Position numbers and translations under genes: made by a program. From NCBI GenBank assembly GCA_002427535.1, contig DIRK01000013.1, positions 1 to 13,053 on the forward strand: a stretch of DNA of 13,053 nucleotides. The letters are read 5' to 3'. The notes under the pieces were generated by a model. It was not told where the DNA came from. It searched no databases and worked only from the letters and a program-made list of their open reading frames with translations. Every line of letters begins with the position of its first letter. The stretch's first letter is position 1. The DNA is from Mageeibacillus sp. UBA5438. GTDB taxonomy: Bacteria > Bacillota > Clostridia > Saccharofermentanales > DTU023. This document shows positions 1-6,088 of this stretch, piece after piece.

Positions 1-17
1 TGGAAAAAAGCGGTGAC

Positions 18-46
18 GCGCTCCTTTGAATGGGCGCTTTAATTTT
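18..46 (+). terminator. Probable Rho-independent terminator of an upstream gene
   Basis: A GCGCTC arm at 18-23 pairs with GGGCGC at 32-37 (one G-T wobble) around an 8-base loop, and the T-rich tract TTTAATTTT follows at 38-46. This is the layout of an intrinsic terminator for a gene lying left of the window. An alternative pairing of AAAGCG (7-12) with CGCTTT (35-40) is also possible. One frame stays open from base 1 to a TAA at 40-42, and another to a TGA at 27-29, so the hairpin may overlap the last codons of that gene. The call rests on structure alone. Confidence 0.4.
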
Positions 47-69
47 CGTCGTCGCCTTTGTTTTTGACG

Positions 70-106
70 TATAATGCCCCTATGGAGTTTGGCCGGAGAC
101 CCGGCC
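70..106 (+). promoter_or_regulatory. Candidate promoter (-10) and leader hairpin of the TMEM164-like gene
   Basis: A perfect TATAAT lies at 70-75, which would start transcription near 82. No good -35 is seen; TTTTCG at 43-48 is too far away. Downstream, GGCCGG (91-96) and CCGGCC (101-106) form a perfect 6-bp stem with the loop AGAC, ending just before the ribosome binding site at 114-120. The TATAAT overlaps the more upstream in-frame ATG at 74, which is one reason to reject that ATG as the start codon. Confidence 0.35.
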
Positions 107-124
107 GTAAAGAAGAGGTGTTTG

Positions 125-916
125 ATGAATTTTTTTCAAAGATTCTTTTATGGTGTAGAAAATGAGGATTCCCTCGTCATTTCGCTACCCCTGATGATTG
201 GACTGCTACTCCTTTGGATTGGCGTCATGGTGCTCATTGTCTTGTATCGAAAGCGCTTGATGGCACAAAAAAATCCGATGTGTCTTGCCAAGATTGCCGC
301 CATGGTCCTCTTAGTCGACCAGGTCGTCTTGTATTTATGGCAATTTTTATCCGGGTACTTCAATCTCGAGATGAGCCTTCCGCTCTACCATTGCCGCATC
401 GCCGTGCCGATTCTTGTCCTTGACCTCATTTTTGGGTTCACGATGTTGCGCTCGATATGGATTTATTGGGGCTTTCTCGGCTCTGTCTTTGCCATGGGAT
501 TTATGGACCTGTATCGCTTCGATTTTCCGCATTATACGAATTTCCAGTTTTTCATCGTGCACATCACGCTGGGTTGGATCATTTTCTATACGATCTTTGT
601 CCTGGGCTATCGCTTTGATAAGGAGGGCTTAAAGCGAACACTGGTGGTGACCCTTATTTACAATATTGTGATGATTCTCTTTAATGCCGTCATGAATGGC
701 GGTTTCATCGCGCGGGAGGATTCGCTTTACAACTACGGCTACATGCTTTTCCCTCCGGGACCTTTAAAAGACCTGGTGTTGTCGTTCCCGCCCTTCGTGT
801 TCTACTTCATCATGCTCGGGGGCTATGAGCTATTGATCTATCTTTTGTACCTGGGAGGGCGCGCGCTGAATCGCATCAGCGACCGAAACGGTGAAAGTCA
901 GGTCGTGCATGGTTAG
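125..916 (+). CDS. TMEM164/YwaF-family multi-pass membrane protein (TIGR02206-like)
   Basis: This is a 263-residue integral membrane protein with about six or seven hydrophobic segments (roughly residues 19-40, 56-78, 86-107, 110-127, 140-163, 170-192 and 218-245). The motif LPLYHC at 85-90, followed by a hydrophobic helix, the FFIVH motif at 142-146 and the NYGYMLF motif near 203 match the pattern I know for the bacterial TIGR02206/YwaF family, which shares a fold class with eukaryotic TMEM164. TMEM164 is reported as a Cys-dependent phospholipid acyltransferase; C90 and H146 here would be the equivalent pair, but that is inference. I chose the ATG at 125 because AGAGGTG (114-120) sits correctly before it; the ATG at 74 adds a non-membrane stretch that overlaps the likely -10. 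The stop overlaps the next gene by 8 bases, so the two are probably translationally coupled. The substrate is unknown. Confidence 0.8.
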   Translation: MNFFQRFFYGVENEDSLVISLPLMIGLLLLWIGVMVLIVLYRKRLMAQKNPMCLAKIAAMVLLVDQVVLYLWQFLSGYFNLEMSLPLYHCRIAVPILVLDLIFGFTMLRSIWIYWGFLGSVFAMGFMDLYRFDFPHYTNFQFFIVHITLGWIIFYTIFVLGYRFDKEGLKRTLVVTLIYNIVMILFNAVMNGGFIAREDSLYNYGYMLFPPGPLKDLVLSFPPFVFYFIMLGGYELLIYLLYLGGRALNRISDRNGESQVVHG

Positions 917-1604
917 AAAACCCTACTACCCTTCCCTCTCTGATCGTAAAACCCTTCTTGCCTATGTCCACTTCTTTTGGCGTGACATCGTGCTACTCTT
1001 AGTTTTTTTCGCGACGATGTGGATCATGCAGCTGTTAAACCGCCCCTACGGGACGGTGCGCGATCTGTCGATCGCGCTTGACGCGAAAATACCGCTCCTG
1101 CCCTGGACGGTGCTCATCTATAACAGTTGGGCACCCCTGATCCTCGTCCTCGCCCTCTTTCATTTCTTATCGGACCGACAGCTTTACCGCCGTTACATCT
1201 TCACCATGATCATCGGCCAGCTCATGGCGGATCTCACCTTTCCCTTTTTCCAGACCGTCATTCCCAGACCGCATGAACAGGTGTTTGCCGCGACGGATAT
1301 CTTTTCGAAAATTTTGGCGATCACCTACCGGACCGACAACAACTACTGCGGCTTCCCATCGATTCACGTCATCTTATGCACCCTGACGATCTACTTCATC
1401 TGGAAACTAAAAGAGGCACCGGGCTGGCTAAAGGTTACGGTCACCTTTTACTTTACCGCCGTGGCGATTACCACCGTGACGACCAAGCAGCACGTTGTGC
1501 TCGATATTCCGGGTGGGATTCTATACGCCTTGGTGGCCATCCCGATCGGAATTCCGGTGACGCGTTTTATCGACCGCAAATGTTATCGCGAGACGTTTCG
1601 GTAA
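909..1604 (+). CDS. PAP2-superfamily membrane phosphatase
   Basis: This 231-residue membrane protein carries the PAP2 (type 2 phosphatidic acid phosphatase) signature split across its length: PRP at 119-121 (end of motif C1), GFPSIH at 148-153 (C2, with catalytic-acid H153) and a C3-like segment at 191-203 in which H195 is the expected nucleophile and D199 its partner. The canonical C3 Ser-Arg pair is replaced by Thr-Lys, as in the AUR1/inositol-phosphotransferase-like branch. Members remove phosphate or diphosphate from lipids on the outer membrane face or transfer head groups; which of these applies here cannot be told. The ATG at 909 follows an AGGT element and overlaps the previous stop (ATGGTTAG); a GTG at 891 would only add six residues. 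The pairing with the upstream TMEM164-like gene points to a lipid-remodelling unit. Confidence 0.8.
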   Translation: MVRKPYYPSLSDRKTLLAYVHFFWRDIVLLLVFFATMWIMQLLNRPYGTVRDLSIALDAKIPLLPWTVLIYNSWAPLILVLALFHFLSDRQLYRRYIFTMIIGQLMADLTFPFFQTVIPRPHEQVFAATDIFSKILAITYRTDNNYCGFPSIHVILCTLTIYFIWKLKEAPGWLKVTVTFYFTAVAITTVTTKQHVVLDIPGGILYALVAIPIGIPVTRFIDRKCYRETFR

Positions 1605-1618
1605 TCTCCCACGAAATT

Positions 1619-1627
1619 TGATACACT
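1619..1627 (+). promoter_or_regulatory. Candidate extended -10 promoter before the repeat lipoprotein
   Basis: TGATACACT fits an extended -10 element (TGn followed by TACACT, four of six matches to TATAAT). It lies in the 55-base gap after the PAP2 gene and would start transcription near 1634, leaving a short leader before the AAGGGAGG ribosome binding site (1645-1651). No -35 is evident. The following genes may be read both from here and from the upstream promoter. Confidence 0.3.
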
Positions 1628-1659
1628 GACAGTCACTAATTAAAAGGGAGGATAGCCCG

Positions 1660-2256
1660 ATGCGAAAACACCCACTTATGCGGATACTGTCCTTAATCGT
1701 TTTATTGTCCCTTATGGCAACCGTGGTTGCCTGCCAGGCAAAACCGAAACCGGTCTCTTTTGACCGCGTCCTGACCATCAGCGAAAATCCTTCGGAAGAA
1801 GGAGAAATCGCTCCGGGTCTATACTGCCTAGTCGCGACAGAGGGTGTGGGGTTATTTAACCTGACCGAGGGCCCCATCAACCGGGAAATACCGATTCGTT
1901 CCCAGTCATTCAGCACAAGGGCCTGGGTCGAGGTCCGGGACGGCGAAACGCTGAAATTTAACAATTCCGGGATTGAAACCTACGAACAACGCCAGCAGTA
2001 CGGCTGCTTTCCCAGCCGACTGCGCAACGGTTTTTTCCTTGTGGGGATGGATGTGTTCCCGGGCATGATCACAATCCGGACCCTTGACGCTGAAGAAGGC
2101 GAAACAAAACTCTTCGAGATCTACCATGACGCGCATGACCTGTCTTTGGGACCTGTTGAGCGCCACGTCCTGGAGGACAGCTGGATCGATGTGGAGGTCA
2201 AAGAAGGGGAATTTTTGCATTTACAAAATACAGAAATTTACGTACCGCCCTCATGA
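1660..2256 (+). CDS. Lipoprotein of unknown function with two tandem modules
   Basis: I do not recognise a named family. The 198-residue product starts with a basic n-region, a hydrophobic core and a lipobox ending VVAC (C25), so it should be lipid-anchored on the outer membrane face. The rest falls into two similar modules at about residues 50-108 and 132-196. Each begins with PG (APGLY, FPGMI) and closes with a Trp-led strand and an acidic-Gly-Glu turn: W89-VEV-RDGETLKF and W175-IDVEV-KEGEFLHL, then an Asn-rich end and IETY or TEIY. The pattern suggests two small beta-rich domains. C55 and C116 are the only other cysteines. The start is supported by AAGGGAGG eight to nine bases upstream. 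Its stop overlaps an ATG of the next gene (ATGA at 2253). Confidence 0.75.
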   Translation: MRKHPLMRILSLIVLLSLMATVVACQAKPKPVSFDRVLTISENPSEEGEIAPGLYCLVATEGVGLFNLTEGPINREIPIRSQSFSTRAWVEVRDGETLKFNNSGIETYEQRQQYGCFPSRLRNGFFLVGMDVFPGMITIRTLDAEEGETKLFEIYHDAHDLSLGPVERHVLEDSWIDVEVKEGEFLHLQNTEIYVPPS

Positions 2257-2265
2257 AGGAATTAA

Positions 2266-2307
2266 ATGACCGCGCCGTGGGCGCGGATGGAATGTTTAAA
2301 GAAATGA
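2266..2307 (+). CDS. Possible 13-codon leader ORF before the cyclophilin gene
   Basis: GAAGGA at 2255-2260 is a good ribosome binding site five bases before the ATG at 2266. The frame reads 13 codons (M-T-A-P-W-A-R-M-E-C-L-K-K) and ends in a TGA at 2305-2307 that overlaps the ATG at 2304, the start giving the cyclophilin a normal lipoprotein signal. The start at 2304 itself has little ribosome binding sequence, so this ORF could deliver ribosomes to it by coupling. The CCGCGCC/GGCGCGG hairpin (2270-2286) lies inside it. It may equally be chance. Confidence 0.3.
   Translation: MTAPWARMECLKK
2270..2286 (+). repeat. Perfect GC hairpin between lipoprotein and cyclophilin genes
   Basis: CCGCGCC (2270-2276) and GGCGCGG (2280-2286) form a perfect 7-bp stem with the loop GTG. 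No T-run follows, so it is not an intrinsic terminator. It sits between the end of the repeat lipoprotein gene and the likely cyclophilin start, where it could block an alternative start, separate the two reading frames, or stabilise the transcript. Confidence 0.55.
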
Positions 2308-2969
2308 AAAGAAATGTTTTGAGCGTGATCGCGCTCTTGATCATCATCGTGCTCTGTGCGGCAGGCTGTAGCGGGAAAGACAATACATCCCAACAAGAGC
2401 CGACACAGGCAACAACAGAAGGGACCGAATTACCTATGCCAAAAGAAGTTGCGGCAGGCTATCTGCCGGCTGAAAATCCGACGAATTTTATCGATATCCA
2501 GATGGACAGTGGGGCGCACATCGTCATCGAGCTTGATGAGAATCAAGCGCCCTTGACGGTGAAAAATTTTAAGAAACTGGTGGGGGAATCCTTTTACGAC
2601 GGCATTATTTTCCACCGCATCATCTCCGGTTTCATGATCCAGGGGGGCGACCCCGAGGGTAAGGGGACGGGTGGATCAAAAGATTCCGTCAAGGGCGAGT
2701 TTGCTTCAAACGGCGTCAACAACACCCTATCGCACGCCCGCGGTGTGGTATCCATGGCGCGGACCCCCGTGCCTGATTCCGCAAGCTCACAGTTTTTTAT
2801 CTGTCACGGTGACAGCCAATTTCTGGACGGCGATTACGCGGCCTTCGGCCGGGTGGTATACGGCATGGACGAGGTTGACAGGATCGCCGCGCTTATGACA
2901 GACGCCCGCGATTTCCCCAAAACGCCGCCGGTTATGACACGCGTGTTTTTTGTGACCCCTGAGTCCTAG
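2304..2969 (+). CDS. Cyclophilin-type peptidyl-prolyl cis-trans isomerase lipoprotein
   Basis: From the ATG at 2304 this is a 221-residue protein with a textbook lipoprotein signal (Lys-Arg, hydrophobic core, CAAGC with C22 lipidated) and a short Ser/Thr/Gln-rich tether. The cyclophilin domain spans about residues 62-217. Its active-site signatures are clear: FHRIISGFMIQGGD at 103-116 (catalytic R105, F110, Q113), SMAR at 150-153 and SQFFI at 162-166. The position of the cyclosporin-contacting Trp is Phe (F173), as in many bacterial enzymes. It should catalyse prolyl isomerisation in secreted proteins outside the membrane. In-frame ATGs at 2253 (overlapping the previous stop) and 2292 are alternative starts; both put a polar extension before the signal peptide, and neither has a strong binding site. 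Confidence 0.9.
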   Translation: MKRNVLSVIALLIIIVLCAAGCSGKDNTSQQEPTQATTEGTELPMPKEVAAGYLPAENPTNFIDIQMDSGAHIVIELDENQAPLTVKNFKKLVGESFYDGIIFHRIISGFMIQGGDPEGKGTGGSKDSVKGEFASNGVNNTLSHARGVVSMARTPVPDSASSQFFICHGDSQFLDGDYAAFGRVVYGMDEVDRIAALMTDARDFPKTPPVMTRVFFVTPES

Positions 2970-2980
2970 GACGTGGCGCG

Positions 2981-4021
2981 ATGAAACTAAAAAATGCCCT
3001 TCCCTTTTTGAAGGACGCTTGGCGCGCGGCTAAAAAACAGGCCCGCCTCGGCGATCGTTCCTTCCTGGATCTTTATACGGACATCATCCGCTGTAAGTTT
3101 AAGTACAAGACCGCGTTAAGCGATTACCTGCTCTTTAACTTCATGGAGTACCGGGATCCCAAGATGCGAAAAGAGTACATCTTCTCCGACGACTGGGTGC
3201 AGCTTGTCCACAATTTGAACCCGCCGAACAGTACGCCGGGTTTTTTATCTGACAAGGTGCTCGCCTATAAGCGCTTTCAAAAATACTTCTACCGCGATGT
3301 CCTGATCGTGGCGGATTCAACGGATGAAGCGATCCGGAAGTTCTGCGAAACGCATGAGGTTTTTTACGCGAAGAAAGCTTGGAGTTTTGCCGGGCGCGAC
3401 GTCGAGAAAATTAAGGTAGATCCAAATAACATCGAGGACGCCATCGTTCGCGCGAAACAATACGACATGCTGGAAGAAGAAATCGTGCAACACCCCGTCA
3501 TGGATACGGTGTCGCCTAACGCGGTCGCAAGCTTCCGTTTTACGATCTTGAAATACGAGGGCAGGATTTTGATATTGCCCTTGTCCGTTCGCATCGCTCT
3601 TTTTGACGACGTCGACATTATCAAGATGGGGCAGAGCTCTTCCTGTGTCGCAATCGACGAGGAGGGCTATTTCATCTCGCCCGCGGTGGTGAATGACTCC
3701 GTGTTCGATCCTGATTTTGAAACACGTTACGATTACCATCCGATCACAGGCGTGGCCATCTCAGACGGCAGCTTCAAAGTGCCCTTTTACAAGGAAATGG
3801 TCGACATGATGATCGAGATCACGGAAGGTGAAGATGAATACGGCCACCTGGGTTGGGATATCGCCATCTCCGACAAAGGTCCTTGCGTCATCGAGGGAAA
3901 TCCCTGGGGGCATTACGATTTTTACCAGTATTACGATCATGTGAAACGCACAAACCAGGGCATCCGTCCGACCATTGAAGCGTTCATGGGGCGTCCCATC
4001 CGGGAGCTTCCGATTAAATAA
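2981..4021 (+). CDS. Sugar-transfer-associated ATP-grasp family protein
   Basis: The 346-residue protein matches the ATPgrasp_ST pattern (PF14397), a family found beside glycosyltransferase and capsule genes. The ATP-grasp half runs from about residue 120 to 340: a lysine pair at 131-132 before a glycine-containing loop (AGRDVEKI), EEIVQH at 166-171, NAVASFRF at 180-187, a conserved-looking HPITG at 253-257, and the closing metal and ATP site GWDIA (291-295) and IEGNPWG (304-310), with D293, E305 and N307 the likely metal ligands. The N-terminal 115 residues are basic and probably helical. Such enzymes are expected to ligate a carboxylate to an amine through an acyl-phosphate, but the substrate is unknown. 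The gene starts 11 bases after the cyclophilin stop. No glycosyltransferase is visible in the window. Confidence 0.85.
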   Translation: MKLKNALPFLKDAWRAAKKQARLGDRSFLDLYTDIIRCKFKYKTALSDYLLFNFMEYRDPKMRKEYIFSDDWVQLVHNLNPPNSTPGFLSDKVLAYKRFQKYFYRDVLIVADSTDEAIRKFCETHEVFYAKKAWSFAGRDVEKIKVDPNNIEDAIVRAKQYDMLEEEIVQHPVMDTVSPNAVASFRFTILKYEGRILILPLSVRIALFDDVDIIKMGQSSSCVAIDEEGYFISPAVVNDSVFDPDFETRYDYHPITGVAISDGSFKVPFYKEMVDMMIEITEGEDEYGHLGWDIAISDKGPCVIEGNPWGHYDFYQYYDHVKRTNQGIRPTIEAFMGRPIRELPIK

Positions 4022-4025
4022 TCGC

Positions 4026-4976
4026 TTAGCGTCTCCAGTAGGTCGGGTAGACGTCGCCGGGTTCAAGATGGACGAGCTCGTCCACCGTGACGAAGGTAAA
4101 GCCGTGCTCGATAAGCCGGGGCAGTGCCCGGATAAAGCCGTCGACGGTCGTCTTATGAATGTCATGCATCAGGATGAGGCGGCCTTTGCTTGTGTGATTT
4201 AGCAGATAATTGCACACGTAGTCGCTGTCTTTGTATTTCCAGTCGGCGGTATCGACATCCCAAAAAACGGTCGCCATACCCTGCTTTTTGGCCTCTTCGT
4301 ACACGGCCTCACTGCGATATCCGCCCGGTGGCCGCATGATGGAAGGCCTGTAGCCAATGAGAGCCTCAATGGCATCGCTTGTTTTTTCGAGTTCATTCGC
4401 TCTTGTCGCCTCGTCCACCTGTGACAGATACTTATGCGAATAGCTGTGGTTGGCCACCTGGTGACCTTCCGCCTGCATGCGCCGGATGAGACCGGGAGAG
4501 CGTTCCACGGACTGTCCTAAAACAAAGAAAGTGACCTTAACGTTGTACTCGGCCAGCGCGTCCAAAAGGCGCGAGGTGTGGCCGCCCGGGCCGTCGTCGA
4601 AGGTGATGGCCACCGCGCCCGGCGTTTTTAACGCGATGGGCTTCGGCGTCGTCCGCACGGTCGTGGTCGTGGTGGTCGTTGTGGTCGTCTTGATCGTTTT
4701 AACCGAATGCACGCGTTTTGTCGTCGGGAAGTTACTAAATAGCGTGGTAGGGACGGTCTCGGTTTCGGAGCTTGCGTCACTCGTCGACGCCATTGGGGTC
4801 GGAGGGACCGTGCTCGTTTGTGCTGGGGCAGGGGAGGTCATCGTGGGGGAGGCGACTACTCCGGGTGTAGAACACCCGCTCATCGTCACGATGAGGGCCA
4901 CTGCTACAAACAGCGATAGGATCACGGCGATCGCGACCATAAGTGCGATCTGCCTGCGCAGCCAATTTCTTTTCAC
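4026..4976 (-). CDS. Polysaccharide deacetylase (CE4/NodB family) lipoprotein
   Basis: The 316-residue product has an N-terminal hydrophobic segment ending in a lipobox-like MSGC (C35), a Thr/Ser/Pro-rich linker to about residue 118 that includes ten consecutive Thr (97-106), and a complete NodB domain at about 120-300. All five catalytic motifs are visible: TFDDGP (125-130; base D127, metal ligand D128), HSYSH (177-181; metal ligands H177 and H181), RPPGG (215-219), DTADW (242-246) and MHDIH (270-274). It should remove N-acetyl groups from peptidoglycan or another wall polysaccharide outside the cell. I chose the GTG at 4976 because AGGAGA (4982-4987, complement) precedes it with seven-base spacing; the ATG at 5015 would overlap the probable -10 and has no binding site. 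Confidence 0.9.
   Translation of the reverse strand: MKRNWLRRQIALMVAIAVILSLFVAVALIVTMSGCSTPGVVASPTMTSPAPAQTSTVPPTPMASTSDASSETETVPTTLFSNFPTTKRVHSVKTIKTTTTTTTTTTVRTTPKPIALKTPGAVAITFDDGPGGHTSRLLDALAEYNVKVTFFVLGQSVERSPGLIRRMQAEGHQVANHSYSHKYLSQVDEATRANELEKTSDAIEALIGYRPSIMRPPGGYRSEAVYEEAKKQGMATVFWDVDTADWKYKDSDYVCNYLLNHTSKGRLILMHDIHKTTVDGFIRALPRLIEHGFTFVTVDELVHLEPGDVYPTYWRR
4659..4688 (-). repeat. Poly-threonine tract in the deacetylase linker
   Basis: Ten threonine codons in a row, reading ACG, ACC, ACA, ACG, ACC, ACC, ACG, ACC, ACG, ACC on the - strand. The codons are mixed, so this is a selected protein tract or an old expansion and not a fresh trinucleotide microsatellite. It lies in a flexible wall-spanning linker and could be O-glycosylated. 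Confidence 0.9.
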
Positions 4977-5005
4977 GGTTATCTCCTGTTTTTCAAACTT
5001 CCTCC

Positions 5006-5014
5006 ATTCTATCA
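5006..5014 (-). promoter_or_regulatory. Candidate extended -10 promoter of the deacetylase gene
   Basis: On the - strand the sequence reads TGATAGAAT, an extended -10 (TGn plus TAGAAT, five of six matches). Transcription would start near 4999, giving a leader of about 23 bases before the GTG at 4976 that contains the AGGAGA binding site. The -35 region (GGTAAA) is poor, which is tolerable for an extended -10. Confidence 0.4.
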
Positions 5015-5034
5015 TTCAGAGAGCCAGGTTTACC

Positions 5035-5063
5035 TTGCCGATTTCATTGCATCGGCGTATTGT
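5035..5063 (+). promoter_or_regulatory. Promoter of the ABC transporter operon
   Basis: TTGCCG at 5035-5040 and TATTGT at 5058-5063 are separated by exactly 17 bases, a good sigma-70/sigma-A arrangement with four of six matches in each box. Transcription would begin at about 5070-5071, leaving a leader of about 37 bases before the ATG at 5108. It is the best promoter match in the window and serves the four-gene run to 8823. Confidence 0.55.
5037..5056 (+). promoter_or_regulatory. Inverted repeat across the promoter spacer, possible operator
   Basis: GCCGAT (5037-5042) and ATCGGC (5051-5056) are a perfect inverted repeat with an 8-base spacer. It overlaps the end of the -35 box and fills the space up to the -10 of the transporter promoter, where a bound repressor dimer would block RNA polymerase. 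No regulator gene is adjacent. Confidence 0.45.
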
Positions 5064-5070
5064 TTATTAA

Positions 5071-5093
5071 GTGAGGTTTGTGTCGAATCTCAC
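5071..5093 (+). promoter_or_regulatory. 5'-terminal stem-loop directly before the ribosome binding site
   Basis: GTGAGGTT (5071-5078) pairs with AATCTCAC (5086-5093), eight pairs with one G-T wobble and a seven-base loop. It starts at the predicted +1 and ends one base before the AGGAGG Shine-Dalgarno at 5094-5099. Such a structure could protect the mRNA 5' end and keep the binding site open. Confidence 0.5.
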
Positions 5094-5107
5094 AGGAGGT
5101 TTGGACA

Positions 5108-6088
5108 ATGAAAAAAATATTGTCAGTCACGGCGATTGTGCTCGTAGCACTCATGACAGTGACGGCCTGCGCGCCTAAAACCGTCGAAGAAGATCGCCAT
5201 ACATTCAAACTGGGCGGCCTCAAGGGCCCGACAAGCATGGGACTTGCGCCGCTGGTGTCGGATGCATTGGAAGGGAAGGAAGCCTTCGATGTCGAATTTG
5301 ATCTGGTGGCATCGCCGGAGGAAATTGTTCCAAAAATAGTGAGAGGCGATTGTGAACTGGCGGCCTTGCCGGCTAACTTAGCCTCGACGCTTTACAATAA
5401 AACAGAAGGCGGCATCGTCACGCTTGCCATCAATACGCTCGGCGTATTGGACATTGTCGAAAACGGTCACACCGTTCATGCCCTGTCAGATCTTTCGGGG
5501 CGTACGCTCTACGCCTCAGGTGAGGGGGCTGTGCCCGAATACGTCATAAGACTGCTCTTAGAACGAAGCGGCATTGACCCGGACCGCGACGTCACGATTG
5601 AATGGATGGCCGAACACGGTGCGATCGTCGCCCAGTTGCTCGCCGAGCCGGGCGCCGTAGGCCTTTTGCCGCAGCCCTTTGTCACGGTTGCCATGAAAAA
5701 GAACGCCGAACTTCGCCTGGCGCTCGACCTAAACGACGACTGGATCCGCCTCGTCCCTGAGGCCGGCCTTGTCATGGGTGTCCTCGTCGCGCAAAAAGAA
5801 ACGGTGGAACAGCACCCGGAGGCGGTGGACGCTTTCTTGAAACGTTACCGGGAGGCCATTCAATTCACCAACGACCATCCGGGGGAAACATCGCTCATGG
5901 TCGAGGCGCTCGATGTGTTTGACGCGAAGATCTCAGAGGCGGCCATCCCCTATTGCAATATTCATTACGCTGACGGGGATGCGATGAAACAACAACTCAA
6001 GGGTTTCCTTGAGCTCTTATCGAGCATGAACCCCCAGGCCATCGGCGGCAATATGCCGGCCGACGACTTTTACTACCGTGCAAAATAA
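5108..6088 (+). CDS. ABC transporter substrate-binding lipoprotein (NMT1/SsuA-like)
   Basis: From the ATG at 5108, preceded by AGGAGG at optimal distance, the product is 326 residues with a lipoprotein signal (TVTAC, C21). The mature part has the shape of the periplasmic-binding type II proteins that serve nitrate/sulfonate/taurine or pyrimidine-precursor importers: an early Gly-rich ligand loop (LKGPTSMG, 38-45), a run about small residues near 86-95 (LAALPANLAS), a helical second lobe starting near EYVIRLL (144-150), and a C-terminal helix pair. In Gram-positive cells it would be tethered outside and deliver its ligand to the permease encoded next. The family binds very varied compounds (sulfonates, pyrimidines, riboflavin, nitrate), and I cannot assign the ligand. 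The stop overlaps the start of the next gene by 11 bases. Confidence 0.8.
   Translation: MKKILSVTAIVLVALMTVTACAPKTVEEDRHTFKLGGLKGPTSMGLAPLVSDALEGKEAFDVEFDLVASPEEIVPKIVRGDCELAALPANLASTLYNKTEGGIVTLAINTLGVLDIVENGHTVHALSDLSGRTLYASGEGAVPEYVIRLLLERSGIDPDRDVTIEWMAEHGAIVAQLLAEPGAVGLLPQPFVTVAMKKNAELRLALDLNDDWIRLVPEAGLVMGVLVAQKETVEQHPEAVDAFLKRYREAIQFTNDHPGETSLMVEALDVFDAKISEAAIPYCNIHYADGDAMKQQLKGFLELLSSMNPQAIGGNMPADDFYYRAK

Noticed and set aside
1..42. 3' end of an upstream coding gene ending at TAA 40-42
   Set aside because: Thirteen codons cannot be assigned, and another frame ends at 27-29; there is not enough sequence to choose.
1596..1617. TTTCG/CGAAA stem after the PAP2 gene as a terminator
   Set aside because: Weak five-pair stem with no T-run following.
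4477..5070. A 197-codon open frame on the + strand over the deacetylase gene, with a long valine run
   Set aside because: It is the antisense of the deacetylase; the valines are the complement of the poly-Thr tract, and the - strand frame has all five NodB motifs.
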